Shown one piece after another: positions 51,950 through 61,712 of a stretch of 64,000 nt of DNA. How positions within the stretch are numbered: the first letter of the stretch is position 1; the number at the start of each line of letters is the position of its first letter. The stretch lies in assembly GCA_023229435.1 (NCBI GenBank), contig JALNZF010000007.1, positions 90,145 to 154,144 on the forward strand, given 5' to 3'. The notes under the pieces are model-generated. The model worked only from the letters and a program-made list of their open reading frames with translations. It was not told the origin of the DNA and searched no databases. The position numbers were made by a program, and so were the translations under genes. The DNA comes from Nitrospirota bacterium. Lineage in GTDB: Bacteria > Nitrospirota > UBA9217.

Positions 51950-53338
51950 ATGAAAGAATACGACGTCATCATCATCGGCTCCGGAGCGGGCGCAAACCTT
52001 GTCAACGACGCGCTGAAGCATAACAAGACCGTGGCCCTCGTGGACAAGGGGCCTGTGGGCGGCACCTGCCTGAACGTCGGCTGCATTCCCACAAAGATGA
52101 TCGTCTTTCCGGCTGACAGGATCATGGAGATCCGCGAGGCACAAAAATTCGGCATCACGGCAGAGATCAAGGCGATCGATTTCGCATCCATCATGGAGCG
52201 GATGCGAAAGACCGTGAAAAAGAGTCACGACACTATCCAAAAAACGTTGGACGAAACCGAAGATTTCGATTTCTACGGGAGCGAGGCGCAGTTTACGGGG
52301 GAATATACACTCGATGCGGCGGGCCGGACGATCAAAGGTAAAACGATCTTCATCGTATCCGGCGCCCGGCCGCTCATTCCTCCCATCAAAGGCATCGAGA
52401 GCATCGAGTACCTCACGAACGAGAGTGCGCTCCGGCTCACGGAACGTCCGGAAAGCATGATCATCATCGGCGGCGGATACATCGCCGCTGAGTTCGCCCA
52501 TTTCTTCGAGGCCATGGGCACGAAGGTCACCATCATACAGAGGAACAAGCGTCTCGTGCCCGCAGAGGAAACTGAGATCTCGGAACTGCTGAAGACATCC
52601 CTGTCCCGCCGCATGACTATTCATACCAATACCGAAGTCATTGAGGTCCGCCAAACCGGAAAGGTCACTACGGTCACGGCAAAAGAGCAGAACAGCGGAA
52701 AACAGCTGGAGGTCATCGCTCAATCTGTTCTGATCGCCGCAGGAAGGAGATCAAATGCCGATCTTCTGATGGTAAAGAATACCGGCGTGAAGACGGACGA
52801 AAAGGATTACATCGTCGTGGATGAGTTCTTTGAGACGTCGAAGAAAGGTATCTGGGCGTTCGGCGATGCCATCGGTAAGAAAATGTTCCGGCATACGGCA
52901 AATCATGAGGCCGAACTTGTCTGGCACAATGCCGTTCACGGAAAGAAATCACGCATGAACTTCCTGACCGTGCCGCATGCCGTTTTCTCATACCCGGAGA
53001 TAGCTGCAGTGGGGTTGACCGAGGAGGAGGCTGTCAAGCTCATGGGCAAAGATGAGGTTCTTGTGGGCAAGGCCATGTACACGGACGTGGCACGCGGCGA
53101 TGCCATGATCGAGACCGAGGGCTTTGCCAAGGCCGTGGTGCAGCGGAAGACGGGAAAGATCCTGGGATACCACATCATCGGCCCGCAGGCGTCCATCCTG
53201 ATCCAGGAGGTCGTGAATGCCATGGCAGGTGACGGCAACCTTTGGTCCGTTGCCAAGGGCATGCATATTCATCCGGCGCTGTCGGAGGTCGTGTTGAAGG
53301 CATTCGGGAAGCTGGACGAGGCAACAGAGAAAGGGTGA
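51950..53338 (+). CDS. Pyridine nucleotide-disulfide oxidoreductase (dihydrolipoyl dehydrogenase-like)
   Basis: 462 residues. FAD fold DVIIIGSGAGANLVNDALK, redox disulfide GGTCLNVGCIPTKMIV, NAD fold MIIIGGGYIAAEFAHFFEAMG (in part), IWAFGDAIGKKMFRHTANHE and the dimer-domain end HIHPALSEVVLKAF. It could be a second Lpd or a mercuric reductase-like enzyme without the HMA domain. 33 bases after degP. Distinct from lpdA at 55-56 kb. Confidence 0.85.
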   Translation: MKEYDVIIIGSGAGANLVNDALKHNKTVALVDKGPVGGTCLNVGCIPTKMIVFPADRIMEIREAQKFGITAEIKAIDFASIMERMRKTVKKSHDTIQKTLDETEDFDFYGSEAQFTGEYTLDAAGRTIKGKTIFIVSGARPLIPPIKGIESIEYLTNESALRLTERPESMIIIGGGYIAAEFAHFFEAMGTKVTIIQRNKRLVPAEETEISELLKTSLSRRMTIHTNTEVIEVRQTGKVTTVTAKEQNSGKQLEVIAQSVLIAAGRRSNADLLMVKNTGVKTDEKDYIVVDEFFETSKKGIWAFGDAIGKKMFRHTANHEAELVWHNAVHGKKSRMNFLTVPHAVFSYPEIAAVGLTEEEAVKLMGKDEVLVGKAMYTDVARGDAMIETEGFAKAVVQRKTGKILGYHIIGPQASILIQEVVNAMAGDGNLWSVAKGMHIHPALSEVVLKAFGKLDEATEKG

Positions 53339-53395
53339 AGCAAAACAAGGCGAGCATGCATGATGAAATTTGTGGTGGATCAGAATGACGCGAAC

Positions 53396-53620
53396 TCAAG
53401 GAGAGAGAATTGACCCTACCGATTCCCTGATACCTGCGGACAGATCGCAATAGTGCTCTCGATCTGCTAAGCGTAATTGTTTCAATTTGCAGTTTTTACA
53501 AGTCACCTCGGACCAGGAAGACACGACAGCTGTATTTGACGTGATTTCCCGCCCACATGCCGCAAACCATCCATGCGGAAATTGCTTTTTCATGTGAGTG
53601 ATTTTGATAATTTCATTCAT
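53396..53620 (-). CDS. Small Cys/His protein of unknown function
   Basis: 74 residues from ATG 53620. HGWFAACGR and VTCKNCKLKQL give three Cys and nearby His that could bind a metal. The C-terminal part is less conserved-looking. I do not recognise the family; it resembles small cassette or phage proteins. Low confidence that it is expressed. Confidence 0.35.
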   Translation of the reverse strand: MNEIIKITHMKKQFPHGWFAACGREITSNTAVVSSWSEVTCKNCKLKQLRLADREHYCDLSAGIRESVGSILSP

Positions 53621-53720
53621 ATTCAAGATTGTCCAACGATGTTGACCGCCACTCTCTTTTTTAAAGAACATTGTTGAATCAGAGAGTTTACATCCGACCG
53701 GATGTATTGTTTAACAATCC

Positions 53721-54065
53721 TCAACACGACCCGCCATTTATTTCATAGCCATTCTTTTTGAAGGCGGTTCTGATGTCCTTCCTCTGTTCAGGCGTCATGG
53801 ATATGAAAAGCTTTTTGACCTTTTCATAGGACCGTTCGGCTGAACAGTTGGATTGATAGAAAGCTTCTTTCATTTCCTTGCTGAAATGTGTGTCTTCAAG
53901 CACTTTGACCAGGTCACCCGACGTACATAACATCTCATACGCGGCCTTGGTCCCAGGTCGACGACCCCTCCTTTCGTCGTCGGCTTTGCCGATCAGGGGC
54001 ACGGAACTGCAGGCGCTGGTAATCATGGCCATTCCGGTAATACATATGATAAACCAGGTTTTCAT
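53721..54065 (-). CDS. Hypothetical lipoprotein
   Basis: 114 residues. Lipobox in WFIICITGMAMITSAC. The mature part is helical and charged (VLEDTHFSKEMKEAFYQSNC; FISMTPEQRKDIRTAFKKNG) and ends in a Cys. ATG 54065 has AAGGGGG upstream; the longer frame has no signal peptide. Function unknown. Confidence 0.7.
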   Translation of the reverse strand: MKTWFIICITGMAMITSACSSVPLIGKADDERRGRRPGTKAAYEMLCTSGDLVKVLEDTHFSKEMKEAFYQSNCSAERSYEKVKKLFISMTPEQRKDIRTAFKKNGYEINGGSC

Positions 54066-54249
54066 TTTTCCCCCTTTCTTATTTTTCTGCACGAGCGGAG
54101 CAGAGGCGTCTCCTTTCAAGCCAGATAAAATCGAAAATGTTCGAGTTTGATCCTCGGATGAGCGGCGGTCCCCCTCGAACAGAATGGCGGGGGGCTGCAT
54201 TCTGAATTAATTATTTTTCTTCCGTTGATGTACGGCTAATTGGAGGGTA

Positions 54250-55050
54250 TCAGAAATAACAGGAATTTACTTGAACGAACCTGCTGTTTTTGACACAATC
54301 GGTAAGTTGGTGGCCGAACATGCTTCTGTAGGTGCGACAGAGATGCGCGGAATCAGCAAACCCGGCGCTATGCGCAGCCTCGGTAAAAGACATCTTGCCC
54401 TGCGCAATGAATCGCTCTGCCGCCAAAACCCGCAGCCACAGATTATAACGCCGGATTGGAATGCCGATTTGCTTGGTGAACAGATGCATTAACCGGCTTT
54501 CGGAAAGGCAGGCTCGCCGGGCAAGTTCCGCGACGGTCACTTTCTCGCAAAGAAGTTTTTCCTGCAGCAGGTCCATGACGGCTTGTATCCGAGGGTCAAC
54601 CGCATCCTCTGGATGCTCGGCAAATCCACCAAGTACCGATACGATTTTTCTGTAGACCTCGTGGGCTTGTGTGCATGACCCGAGAAAATTAACCCGGGCG
54701 CCGATACATCCCCGTAACCTCCTGAGGAGAACGCCGGTGAGTATTTTAATATTCTTTTTTCCGAGATGCTGTCGTGCAATCGTTCTGGCAACCGCGCTTT
54801 GATGGTCGATCAGCAGGTGGACCTGACTGTCACTGGAACTGAGAAGTGAGTGGGGATAGTCGGACCCGATAACGACCCCGTCGCATTCAATCGAGGATCC
54901 ATCAATCCGCAATTCAAAAAACTGCCCCGTCCGGTTAAAGATTACTTGCAGGGCATGGTGCCTGTGTCTGGTATTGCAGTCGAGCCGGCCCAGATACAAA
55001 AGATGACCGCCCCAAAGATACGTGCAGTATATAGGCATGACTTTTTTCAT
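54250..55050 (-). CDS. AraC family transcriptional regulator
   Basis: 266 residues. N-terminal cupin-like part (RHRHHALQVIFNRTGQF) and C-terminal double helix-turn-helix: VTVAELARRACLSESRLMHLF and the AraC signature MSFTEAAHSAGFADSAHLCR followed by FGHQL. Target and inducer unknown. It stands alone between a lipoprotein gene and lpdA. Confidence 0.9.
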   Translation of the reverse strand: MKKVMPIYCTYLWGGHLLYLGRLDCNTRHRHHALQVIFNRTGQFFELRIDGSSIECDGVVIGSDYPHSLLSSSDSQVHLLIDHQSAVARTIARQHLGKKNIKILTGVLLRRLRGCIGARVNFLGSCTQAHEVYRKIVSVLGGFAEHPEDAVDPRIQAVMDLLQEKLLCEKVTVAELARRACLSESRLMHLFTKQIGIPIRRYNLWLRVLAAERFIAQGKMSFTEAAHSAGFADSAHLCRTYRSMFGHQLTDCVKNSRFVQVNSCYF

Positions 55051-55218
55051 ATGGTTGAGAGATCAGTTGCACTTGCTTGTGCGAAATTATATCTCAGCAC
55101 ACTCGCCTGCAAATAGGTATAGCATTGTTCTCCCCATTAGTCAATACGAGGAGACCCCGATGTCATGATAAAAATGTCCAAGGAGAGAGTGGTCTTTCCC
55201 CTGCCACCTGCCTCCTGA

Positions 55219-56616
55219 CTACTTTTCCTTCATCACATGGACTGCCATCGTATGCACATCTTCTGCCGCTTCCATCAAGGCCTCTGCCAGTGTGGGATGT
55301 GCATGGATCATGTCCCCGAGCTGTCTTGCCGTAGCGCCCATCTTTATGGCCAGCGCACCCTCGTGGATCAGGTCTGTGGCATGGGCGCCGCAGATGTGAA
55401 CGCCGATAACCTTGTCCGTGTCTTCATCAGCGATGATCTTTGCCATTCCCGTGATCTCGCCCATGGCGTGCGCCTTGCCGAGCCCCCGGAACGGAAACCT
55501 GCCCACACGGTATTTGATGCCCTTCTCGATGGCCTGCTTTTCCCTGAGGCCGACGCTGCCGATCTCGGGCATAGTGAAGATGCCGGCCGGGACCACGTTA
55601 TAATCCATACGGGAATCCCCACCGAGCGCGTTATCCACTGCCACGAGACCCTGGTGCGACGCGACATGTGCCAGCATCATGTTCCCCGTCACGTCGCCGA
55701 TGGCGTAGATGCCCGGCACGTTGGTCTCCATCTTATCATTTACCGTGATCTCGCCGCGTTTGCCGATGACCACTCCGACAGTATCAAGCCCGAGGTTTTC
55801 CGAGTTCATGCTCCGGCCGATGGAAACGAGTATCCGTTCGGCCCTGGCCTCTGTCCCGTTCGACAGCTTCGCTACCATCATTCCATCCGGGCCCTTGTCC
55901 ACCTTTTCTACTTTCACGTTCGTCACGAGCTTGATCTTTGCCTTTTTCAGCTCCCGTTCGAGGATCCCGGACATCTCCTCGTCCTCGGTCGAGATCGCGT
56001 GCGCCATCATCTCGACCATGGTCACTTCCGCGCCAAAGACATTGTAGATAAATGCGAACTCGCAACCGATCACTCCCGCGCCGATGATGAGAAGGCTTTT
56101 GGGTATATCCTTGAGCTGGATCGCTTCATCGCTCGTGATCACACTCTCTCCGTCGAAGGGGAACCCGGGCAGCTTCGCGGGCCGCGAGCCTGTGGCAATA
56201 ATGACCTTGTCGAACCTCACGTCCACTACCGTGCCGTCCTTCCGGACCACCCGCACCATACCGGGCGAGAGTATTGAACCGCGGCCCTCGATGAGGTTCA
56301 CGCCCCAGCTCTTGAACAGGCTCCGGATGCCCTTGACCTGGGTGGATACGACCTTGTCCTTGCGCTCGCGGATCTTTGTCAGGTTATAGCTTACCTCTCC
56401 CGACACCTGAATGCCGAAATCAGCGGCGTGACGGGTACGCACCAGCGCCTCGGCTGACGCGATAAGGGTCTTCGTGGGTATGCACCCCCAGTTCAGGCAG
56501 GTGCCGCCCACTTCAGCCCCTTCGACGACCGTCACCTCAGCGCCCTTCTGGGCCGCTCGGATCGCGGCCACATAACCGCCGGGTCCCGCGCCGATGATCG
56601 TGAGTTTTATTGTCAT
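55219..56616 (-). CDS. lpdA: Dihydrolipoyl dehydrogenase
   Basis: 465 residues. FAD fold LTIIGAGPGGYVAAIRAAQKG, redox disulfide GGTCLNWGCIPTKTL, NAD fold LLIIGAGVIGCEFAFIYNVFG, IYAIGDVTGNMMLAHVASHQ and the active His-Glu in HAHPTLAEALMEA. E3 component for glycine cleavage or 2-oxoacid complexes; gcvH directly upstream favours glycine cleavage. ATG 56616 has AGGAG at seven bases. Confidence 0.95.
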   Translation of the reverse strand: MTIKLTIIGAGPGGYVAAIRAAQKGAEVTVVEGAEVGGTCLNWGCIPTKTLIASAEALVRTRHAADFGIQVSGEVSYNLTKIRERKDKVVSTQVKGIRSLFKSWGVNLIEGRGSILSPGMVRVVRKDGTVVDVRFDKVIIATGSRPAKLPGFPFDGESVITSDEAIQLKDIPKSLLIIGAGVIGCEFAFIYNVFGAEVTMVEMMAHAISTEDEEMSGILERELKKAKIKLVTNVKVEKVDKGPDGMMVAKLSNGTEARAERILVSIGRSMNSENLGLDTVGVVIGKRGEITVNDKMETNVPGIYAIGDVTGNMMLAHVASHQGLVAVDNALGGDSRMDYNVVPAGIFTMPEIGSVGLREKQAIEKGIKYRVGRFPFRGLGKAHAMGEITGMAKIIADEDTDKVIGVHICGAHATDLIHEGALAIKMGATARQLGDMIHAHPTLAEALMEAAEDVHTMAVHVMKEK

Positions 56617-56833
56617 GATATGCTCCTGACTTGTTCGGTCATCCCCGAACGCCTCCATCGGGGATATGGTTTTACTGATTGAAAAAAACCGGATTCCCCC
56701 CGGCTTAAAAATATACCGGGGCAGGCTTATAAAACTTCGGGAATGACGTTCTTTGGGACCCCTGCGTATGCGCTCACGATTGTACCTCTGTGTCCTCTGT
56801 GCTTAATCTTTTTGTTTTCATGTTTTGCAGAGT

Positions 56834-56863
56834 AAAAAAAGGGAGAGTAAATACTCTCCCTTT
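56834..56863 (-). terminator. Terminator of gcvH
   Basis: GGGAGAGTA / TACTCTCCC with a run of seven Ts on the minus strand. Confidence 0.75.
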
Positions 56864-56903
56864 CGGTCAATGTGTATTAAGTTAATGCCGCATTCCTTTT
56901 TCC

Positions 56904-57293
56904 CTACTTCGCCTCTTCTTCCTTCAGGAACTTCTCGTACTCCGACTTGGTCATCAGGTCGTTCAACTCCGAGGGATCGCTCATCTCGAGCACGACGAGC
57001 CAACCGTTGCCGTAGGGATCTTCATTGATGATCTCCGGCGAGTCGGCAAGGTCCTCGTTCACCTCCGCGACCGTGCCCGATACCGGGCTGACCACGGGTG
57101 AGGTGGCCTTGGTGGACTCGACCTCGGACAGTTCCGAGTCTGCATCGATCTCGGTTTCAACCTCGGGCAGATCGATATACACGATATCGCCCATCTGCTG
57201 TTGAGCGTAGTCGGTGATACCGATAGTAGCACGCTTGCCTTCTGCTCGCACCCAGGCATGTTCCCTATGGTATTTGATATCCTCAGGATTCAT
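56904..57293 (-). CDS. gcvH: Glycine cleavage system H protein
   Basis: 129 residues. HREHAWVRAEGKRATIGITD start; lipoyl-Lys in SEVESTKATSPV; NGWLVVLEMSDPSEL. Carries the aminomethyl group between GcvP, GcvT and Lpd; gcvP/T are not in the window. ATG 57293 has GGAGG at five bases. Ended by its own terminator before lpdA. Confidence 0.95.
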   Translation of the reverse strand: MNPEDIKYHREHAWVRAEGKRATIGITDYAQQQMGDIVYIDLPEVETEIDADSELSEVESTKATSPVVSPVSGTVAEVNEDLADSPEIINEDPYGNGWLVVLEMSDPSELNDLMTKSEYEKFLKEEEAK

Positions 57294-57348
57294 GTATACC
57301 TCCAAAAAATGATCGTGTCGAAATTGAGCAGAATGACGAATGAGTCTG

Positions 57349-57377
57349 TTTTTAACCTAAGCGCGGAATTTTGTCAA
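57349..57377 (-). promoter_or_regulatory. Promoter of gcvH
   Basis: Minus strand TTGACA (57377-57372), 17 bases, TAAAAA (57354-57349). Confidence 0.5.
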
Positions 57378-57416
57378 GCAGAAAAAGGAAGTGTCTCCGG
57401 TCTGTTTTTCTGCGCG

Positions 57417-57450
57417 AAAAAAAAGGGAATGCACGTTACGCATCCCCTTT
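57417..57450 (-). terminator. Terminator of the rnf operon
   Basis: GGGAATGC (57425-57432) pairs with GCATCCCC (57440-57447) apart from one mismatch, with eight Ts following on the minus strand. Confidence 0.7.
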
Positions 57451-57472
57451 TCCAGTATGGGTTGAGGTCCTG

Positions 57473-58636
57473 TTAAACCGTGACCGGCTCTTGTGCCTGC
57501 GCGGGCTTCTTCACCGCACCCGAGGAAGGCGCTTCAATCATCGTAATGGCCTTCTTGGGGCAACGGGACTCGCACATCCGGCAACCGATGCATTTCTCCT
57601 GATTGACGACATGCACCGAACGGATGTCTCCGGAGATGGCGCTGACCGGGCAGACCTTTTCACACACATCGATGCCCGCGCACTTTGATGGATCGATGAA
57701 TGCCTTGGGGCGTACCGGAATGTAATCGCGGATCGCGTTCGTCGGACATTTCCTGATACAGAGGCCGCAGACGACGCATTTGCCATGGTCGATCCGCGCC
57801 ACGTTGTTGTCGATCTTGATGGCGTCAACCGGGCAGGTCCTGACGCAGATCCCGCAGGCAATGCACCCGACCTGGCACTTCTTCTTGGTGTCCGCGCCCT
57901 TGTCCCTGCTGTGACAGCTGATCACCACCGCTTTGGACTCCACCGCAAGTTCGATCACCTGTTTCGGACAGGCGGCAACGCACTTGCCGCAGGCGGTGCA
58001 CTTCTCCTTGCTGATGATCGGCAGGTTGTCGGCGCTCATCGTGATGGCCTCGAAGGGGCAGGCGCGCATGCAGGTGGCATATCCCAGGCATCCGTACTCG
58101 CAGGATTTGTCGCCGCCTGCCGCGAGCACCGCCGCCGTGCAGTCCATTACGCCGGTGTAGATGAATTTCCGCTGGCTCAGGGAATTGCCGCCCTGGCAGA
58201 AGACCCGTGCGATCTTGGGGTCAACCTTTTCAGCCTTCTTACCGGTGATCTCCGCGATCTTTTCGGCAACCGCCGATTTACCGGGGGCGCACATGTTCAC
58301 GGCAACATCGGGGTTCCCCACCACGGCCTCGGCATATCCCATGCAGCCGGCGAATCCGCAGGCGCCGCAGTTGGCGCCCGGCAGAACATCGCGCACCTTC
58401 TCCACCTTGGGATCGGTTTTCACGACAAATCGAGCGGCAACGATCGCCAGCGCAATGCCAAAGACGACGCCGAGCGCGGCAAGGACCACGAGTCCGTACA
58501 CCACATTATCCCACGGCACTTTTTCGAGTGTCTCCACAGACCCGCCCACACCAATCTGGGGGAGCAGATTGTTGAAGAAAACCCCTACGATATGGGTGAG
58601 GACTTGCGTAAAAATATGCGTCAGTTGTTCATACAT
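57473..58636 (-). CDS. rnfB: Rnf complex subunit B, polyferredoxin form
   Basis: 387 residues, about twice the proteobacterial size. One N-terminal helix (YGLVVLAALGVVFGIALAIV), the RnfB Cys domain (GANCGACGFAGCMGYAEAVV), then several ferredoxin motifs: CTACGKCVAACP, CIACGICVRTCP, CVVCGLCIRKCP, CAGIDVCEKVCP, CIGCRMCESRCP. Accepts electrons from ferredoxin and passes them into the membrane complex. Last gene of rnfCDGEAB. Confidence 0.95.
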   Translation of the reverse strand: MYEQLTHIFTQVLTHIVGVFFNNLLPQIGVGGSVETLEKVPWDNVVYGLVVLAALGVVFGIALAIVAARFVVKTDPKVEKVRDVLPGANCGACGFAGCMGYAEAVVGNPDVAVNMCAPGKSAVAEKIAEITGKKAEKVDPKIARVFCQGGNSLSQRKFIYTGVMDCTAAVLAAGGDKSCEYGCLGYATCMRACPFEAITMSADNLPIISKEKCTACGKCVAACPKQVIELAVESKAVVISCHSRDKGADTKKKCQVGCIACGICVRTCPVDAIKIDNNVARIDHGKCVVCGLCIRKCPTNAIRDYIPVRPKAFIDPSKCAGIDVCEKVCPVSAISGDIRSVHVVNQEKCIGCRMCESRCPKKAITMIEAPSSGAVKKPAQAQEPVTV

Positions 58637-58661
58637 GGTTTTTTACCTTCTTCATTCATGG

Positions 58662-59255
58662 TTAAAGCGTGATCATGCCCGAGAAACCTAAAAAAGCGAG
58701 GGCGATGAGCCCGGTGAGAACGAACGAAATAGGCAGTCCCTGAAAGGATCTGGGCACGTCTGCAAGCTCAAGCTTTTCCCGGATGCTCGCCATGATGATG
58801 AGCGCGAGGCTGAATCCGAGACCCGAACCCAGGGCAAGGGACATGCTCTCGAACAGACCGTAATGTTCCTCCGCGTTGATAAGCGGCACGGCCAGAATGA
58901 TGCAGTTCGTCACGATCAGCGCGAGGTAAATTCCCAGCTTATAGTACAGCGCCGGAGTGACTTTCTTCATGATCGTGTCCGCGGCCTGGACGAACGCGGC
59001 AACCACGCCGATGAAAATAACGATCTTCAGGAATCCCAGGTGAAAGGGGATCATGACATACTCGTAGATCACCCAGTTCAGGGCCGCCCCGATCAGCATC
59101 ACGGCGGTAAAGGTGAAGCTCATGCCCACGGCGGTCTCCATCTTCTTGGTCACGCCGAAGAAGATGCAGAGGCCGAGGTAACGGGAGAAGACAAAATTAT
59201 TGATGAGCGCTGATGCGATGAATATGGTTACTACGTGTTCCCAATTTATATGCAT
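58662..59255 (-). CDS. rnfA: Rnf complex subunit A
   Basis: 197 residues, six helices. NNFVFSRYLGLCIFFGVTKK start, TAVMLIGAALNWVIYEYVM, LIVTNCIILAVPLINAEEHYG (in part; Cys of the membrane [2Fe-2S] site). Inner membrane. ATG 59255 has GGAGGGG upstream. Confidence 0.95.
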   Translation of the reverse strand: MHINWEHVVTIFIASALINNFVFSRYLGLCIFFGVTKKMETAVGMSFTFTAVMLIGAALNWVIYEYVMIPFHLGFLKIVIFIGVVAAFVQAADTIMKKVTPALYYKLGIYLALIVTNCIILAVPLINAEEHYGLFESMSLALGSGLGFSLALIIMASIREKLELADVPRSFQGLPISFVLTGLIALAFLGFSGMITL

Positions 59256-59342
59256 GATCCCCTCCGGGTGGAACGACTTCAGATTTTGGATTGCGTATTT
59301 GGAATTTTAATTCCGCATTCCGCACTCCGCATCCCGCAATTC

Positions 59343-59987
59343 TTAATGGTGCGCCCCGCCTCCACCGCCGCTGCCGCCGAAGAATTTCCGGTCTATCCAG
59401 TTCAACCAGCCCATCATGAGACCCATGGCAAAAAACCCTCCGGTGGGAAGTATCATGATCAGAAGCGGCTTGATTGCTTTCCCGTCGGAGACCAATATCT
59501 GATATCCCCAGAGCGATCCTTTGCCCAGAAATTCCCGGAAAATTCCGAGGAGCACGAGGGCAAGGAGAAATCCCATGCCCATCGCAGCGCCGTCGACGAT
59601 CGAGGGGAGCAGTTTGTTCTTGCTCGCGAACATCTCCGCCCGCGAAAGCACAATGGCAAATGCGACGATAAGCATGATATACAGTCCCATCTGCTTATAG
59701 ACGTCCCGCGCATACGCGGCCATGACAAGGTCGGTCACCGTGACCCAGGTGGCGATAATGAACATGTACGAAGGAATACGGACCTTCGGGTTAATAAATT
59801 TTCGGAGAAGGGAAACGGTGGCATTGACCATGGTCATCACGAAGAGCACGGCCACTCCCATAAGAAATCCGTTCTTCACGCCGCTCGTAACAGCTACGGC
59901 TGGACAGAGGGAGAGTGCCAGTCTGAAAACAGGGTTTTCACCGAAGATGCCATTTTTGATGATGGTCCCGTAATTGACGTTGCTCAT
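59343..59987 (-). CDS. rnfE: Rnf complex subunit E
   Basis: 214 residues, membrane protein paralogous to RnfA. NPVFRLALSLCPAVAVTSGV near residue 18, RIPSYMFIIATWVTVTDLVM, and a Gly/His tail (FFGGSGGGGGAHH). Overlaps rnfG by four bases. With RnfA holds the membrane iron-sulfur centre. Confidence 0.95.
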   Translation of the reverse strand: MSNVNYGTIIKNGIFGENPVFRLALSLCPAVAVTSGVKNGFLMGVAVLFVMTMVNATVSLLRKFINPKVRIPSYMFIIATWVTVTDLVMAAYARDVYKQMGLYIMLIVAFAIVLSRAEMFASKNKLLPSIVDGAAMGMGFLLALVLLGIFREFLGKGSLWGYQILVSDGKAIKPLLIMILPTGGFFAMGLMMGWLNWIDRKFFGGSGGGGGAHH

Positions 59988-60577
59988 GGTGCCACCCCCT
60001 GCGCCGCGGACTTAATCCCTGAACCATACGTATCGACAAGTGTCTGCACTGCGTCCTTCACGCCATTGGTTACTGCACGGCTCGAGATCGTTGCTCCTGA
60101 AATTGCCTGAATGTTCTCCTTGGTTTCCGTTTTCAGGAGAATGAGCTGCGAAAGTGCTTTGCCCTTGAACTGGTCGAGAAAAAGCGTCCGGTCCTCTACC
60201 TGATCGCCCAAACCGGGCGTCTCGCCATGGTGCAGTATCTTGACCTCCCTGATTTTCAGATCGGGGTCCAACGACACGAGCATGGCGATAAAGCTTGAAT
60301 ATCCCTTGCCTGCCGTGCTGGATATATAGGCCACCGGCTTCCCCTGAGAGGTCGCCCGATAATATTCGTAGGGTTTGCCATGACTGCTGCTCCAGGTCCC
60401 CGCGGGAATGATCGGGTCTGTCGCATCAGGAGCCATTTGCTTCAGCGCTTCTTCCTTTTCCTTCTTTTCAGCGATAAAACGCACCGGCGAAGTGTATTTA
60501 TACGTAACGCCCATGATGATACCCGCTGCAATAAAGATTGCGACAAGGCTGAGGGTTATCTTGATCATCTCCTTCAT
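59984..60577 (-). CDS. rnfG: Rnf complex subunit G (FMN-binding)
   Basis: 197 residues. One N-terminal helix (ITLSLVAIFIAAGIIMGVTY), periplasmic FMN_bind domain with EVKILHHGETPGLGDQVED and the covalent FMN motif ISGATISSRAVTNGV (SGAT). Overlaps rnfD and rnfE by four bases on either side: translational coupling. Confidence 0.95.
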   Translation of the reverse strand: MKEMIKITLSLVAIFIAAGIIMGVTYKYTSPVRFIAEKKEKEEALKQMAPDATDPIIPAGTWSSSHGKPYEYYRATSQGKPVAYISSTAGKGYSSFIAMLVSLDPDLKIREVKILHHGETPGLGDQVEDRTLFLDQFKGKALSQLILLKTETKENIQAISGATISSRAVTNGVKDAVQTLVDTYGSGIKSAAQGVAP

Positions 60578-61611
60578 TTCTTCACCCCCGCGGCCTTTAC
60601 CTTGCCGAAAACGCGACTCCGCATGCCCCGGTCAAGAAGCGGTGCAAAGCAGTTCATAAGCAGGATCGCGAACATCACGCCTTCGGGATACCCGCCCTTG
60701 AGCCGAATGAGCACCGTAAGAACACCGCACGCGACGCCGAACACGACCTGGGCGCTGCGGACCGAGGGACCGGTCACATAGTCTGTGGCCATGAAGAATG
60801 CGCCGAGAATAAGGCCACCGGACATCATATGGAAGATCGCATCTCCGGACATCAGGCCCTCTTTCCCCCCGAACAACCAGGAAAGAACCCCGACGGTCGC
60901 AACGAATGATATCGGGACATGCCAGGTGATATATCTCTTCATCAAGAGGAAGCCAGCACCGAGCAAGAGCGCGATCACCGAGGTCTCTCCGAGGGATCCG
61001 GCCCTGTTCCCGATAAAGAGGTCCTGATACAGTGCCATCTTGGTGTGATAGATCTCGAGAAGCTTCGAAATCCCTTCTTCTTTTAAGATGACCAGCGGGG
61101 TTGCCATGGTCTTCGCGTCCATATGCATAACGCTGGTTGGCACAAACGTCGTCATCAGTTTGGGAAAACTGATGAGAACAAAAGCCCGTCCGATGAGCGC
61201 CGGGTTGAATATATTGTACCCGAGCCCCCCAAACAGATGCTTCGTGATAACAATGGCGACGAACGATCCGACCGCGGGAATATACAGCGGCGCATTCGCC
61301 GGCAAATTCATGGCAAGAAGCAGACCGGTCAGGAAAGCGCTCCCATCGGACAGGGTGGCCGGTTTTTTCAACATCTTCTGCGTGACTGCTTCCGAGATCA
61401 GCGCCGAAAGGAGAGAGACAAGGATCACCATGACGGCCGGCATGCCGAAGAAGTACACCGACATCAGCGTAGCAGGCAGGAGCGCGCCGCTCACGGTCCA
61501 CATGATCTTGGCAGTGTTCTCCTCGTCATGCATGTGAGGACCGATCGAGACGATCAGTTTTTGAGGTTCTTTCGGTTGTTCCTTGATTTGTTCCTTAGCG
61601 GGTGCTTCCAT
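60574..61611 (-). CDS. rnfD: Rnf complex subunit D
   Basis: 345 residues, about nine helices. LIVSIGPHMHDEENTAKIMW start, GLGYNIFNPALIGRAFVLISFP (in part), LLLGAGFLLMKRYITWHVP, FFMATDYVTGPSVRSAQVVF and LMNCFAPLLDRGMRSRVFG. Carries flavins and takes part in ion translocation. Confidence 0.95.
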   Translation of the reverse strand: MEAPAKEQIKEQPKEPQKLIVSIGPHMHDEENTAKIMWTVSGALLPATLMSVYFFGMPAVMVILVSLLSALISEAVTQKMLKKPATLSDGSAFLTGLLLAMNLPANAPLYIPAVGSFVAIVITKHLFGGLGYNIFNPALIGRAFVLISFPKLMTTFVPTSVMHMDAKTMATPLVILKEEGISKLLEIYHTKMALYQDLFIGNRAGSLGETSVIALLLGAGFLLMKRYITWHVPISFVATVGVLSWLFGGKEGLMSGDAIFHMMSGGLILGAFFMATDYVTGPSVRSAQVVFGVACGVLTVLIRLKGGYPEGVMFAILLMNCFAPLLDRGMRSRVFGKVKAAGVKK

Positions 61612-61712
61612 TATCTATACCTCATTCGGCCGGGATATTGTCCTGTTTACTCCAAACTGGTTCGACTCATGCTCACCATCATGAGCGACAGTCGAATGAT
61701 CTGAACTCTGAA

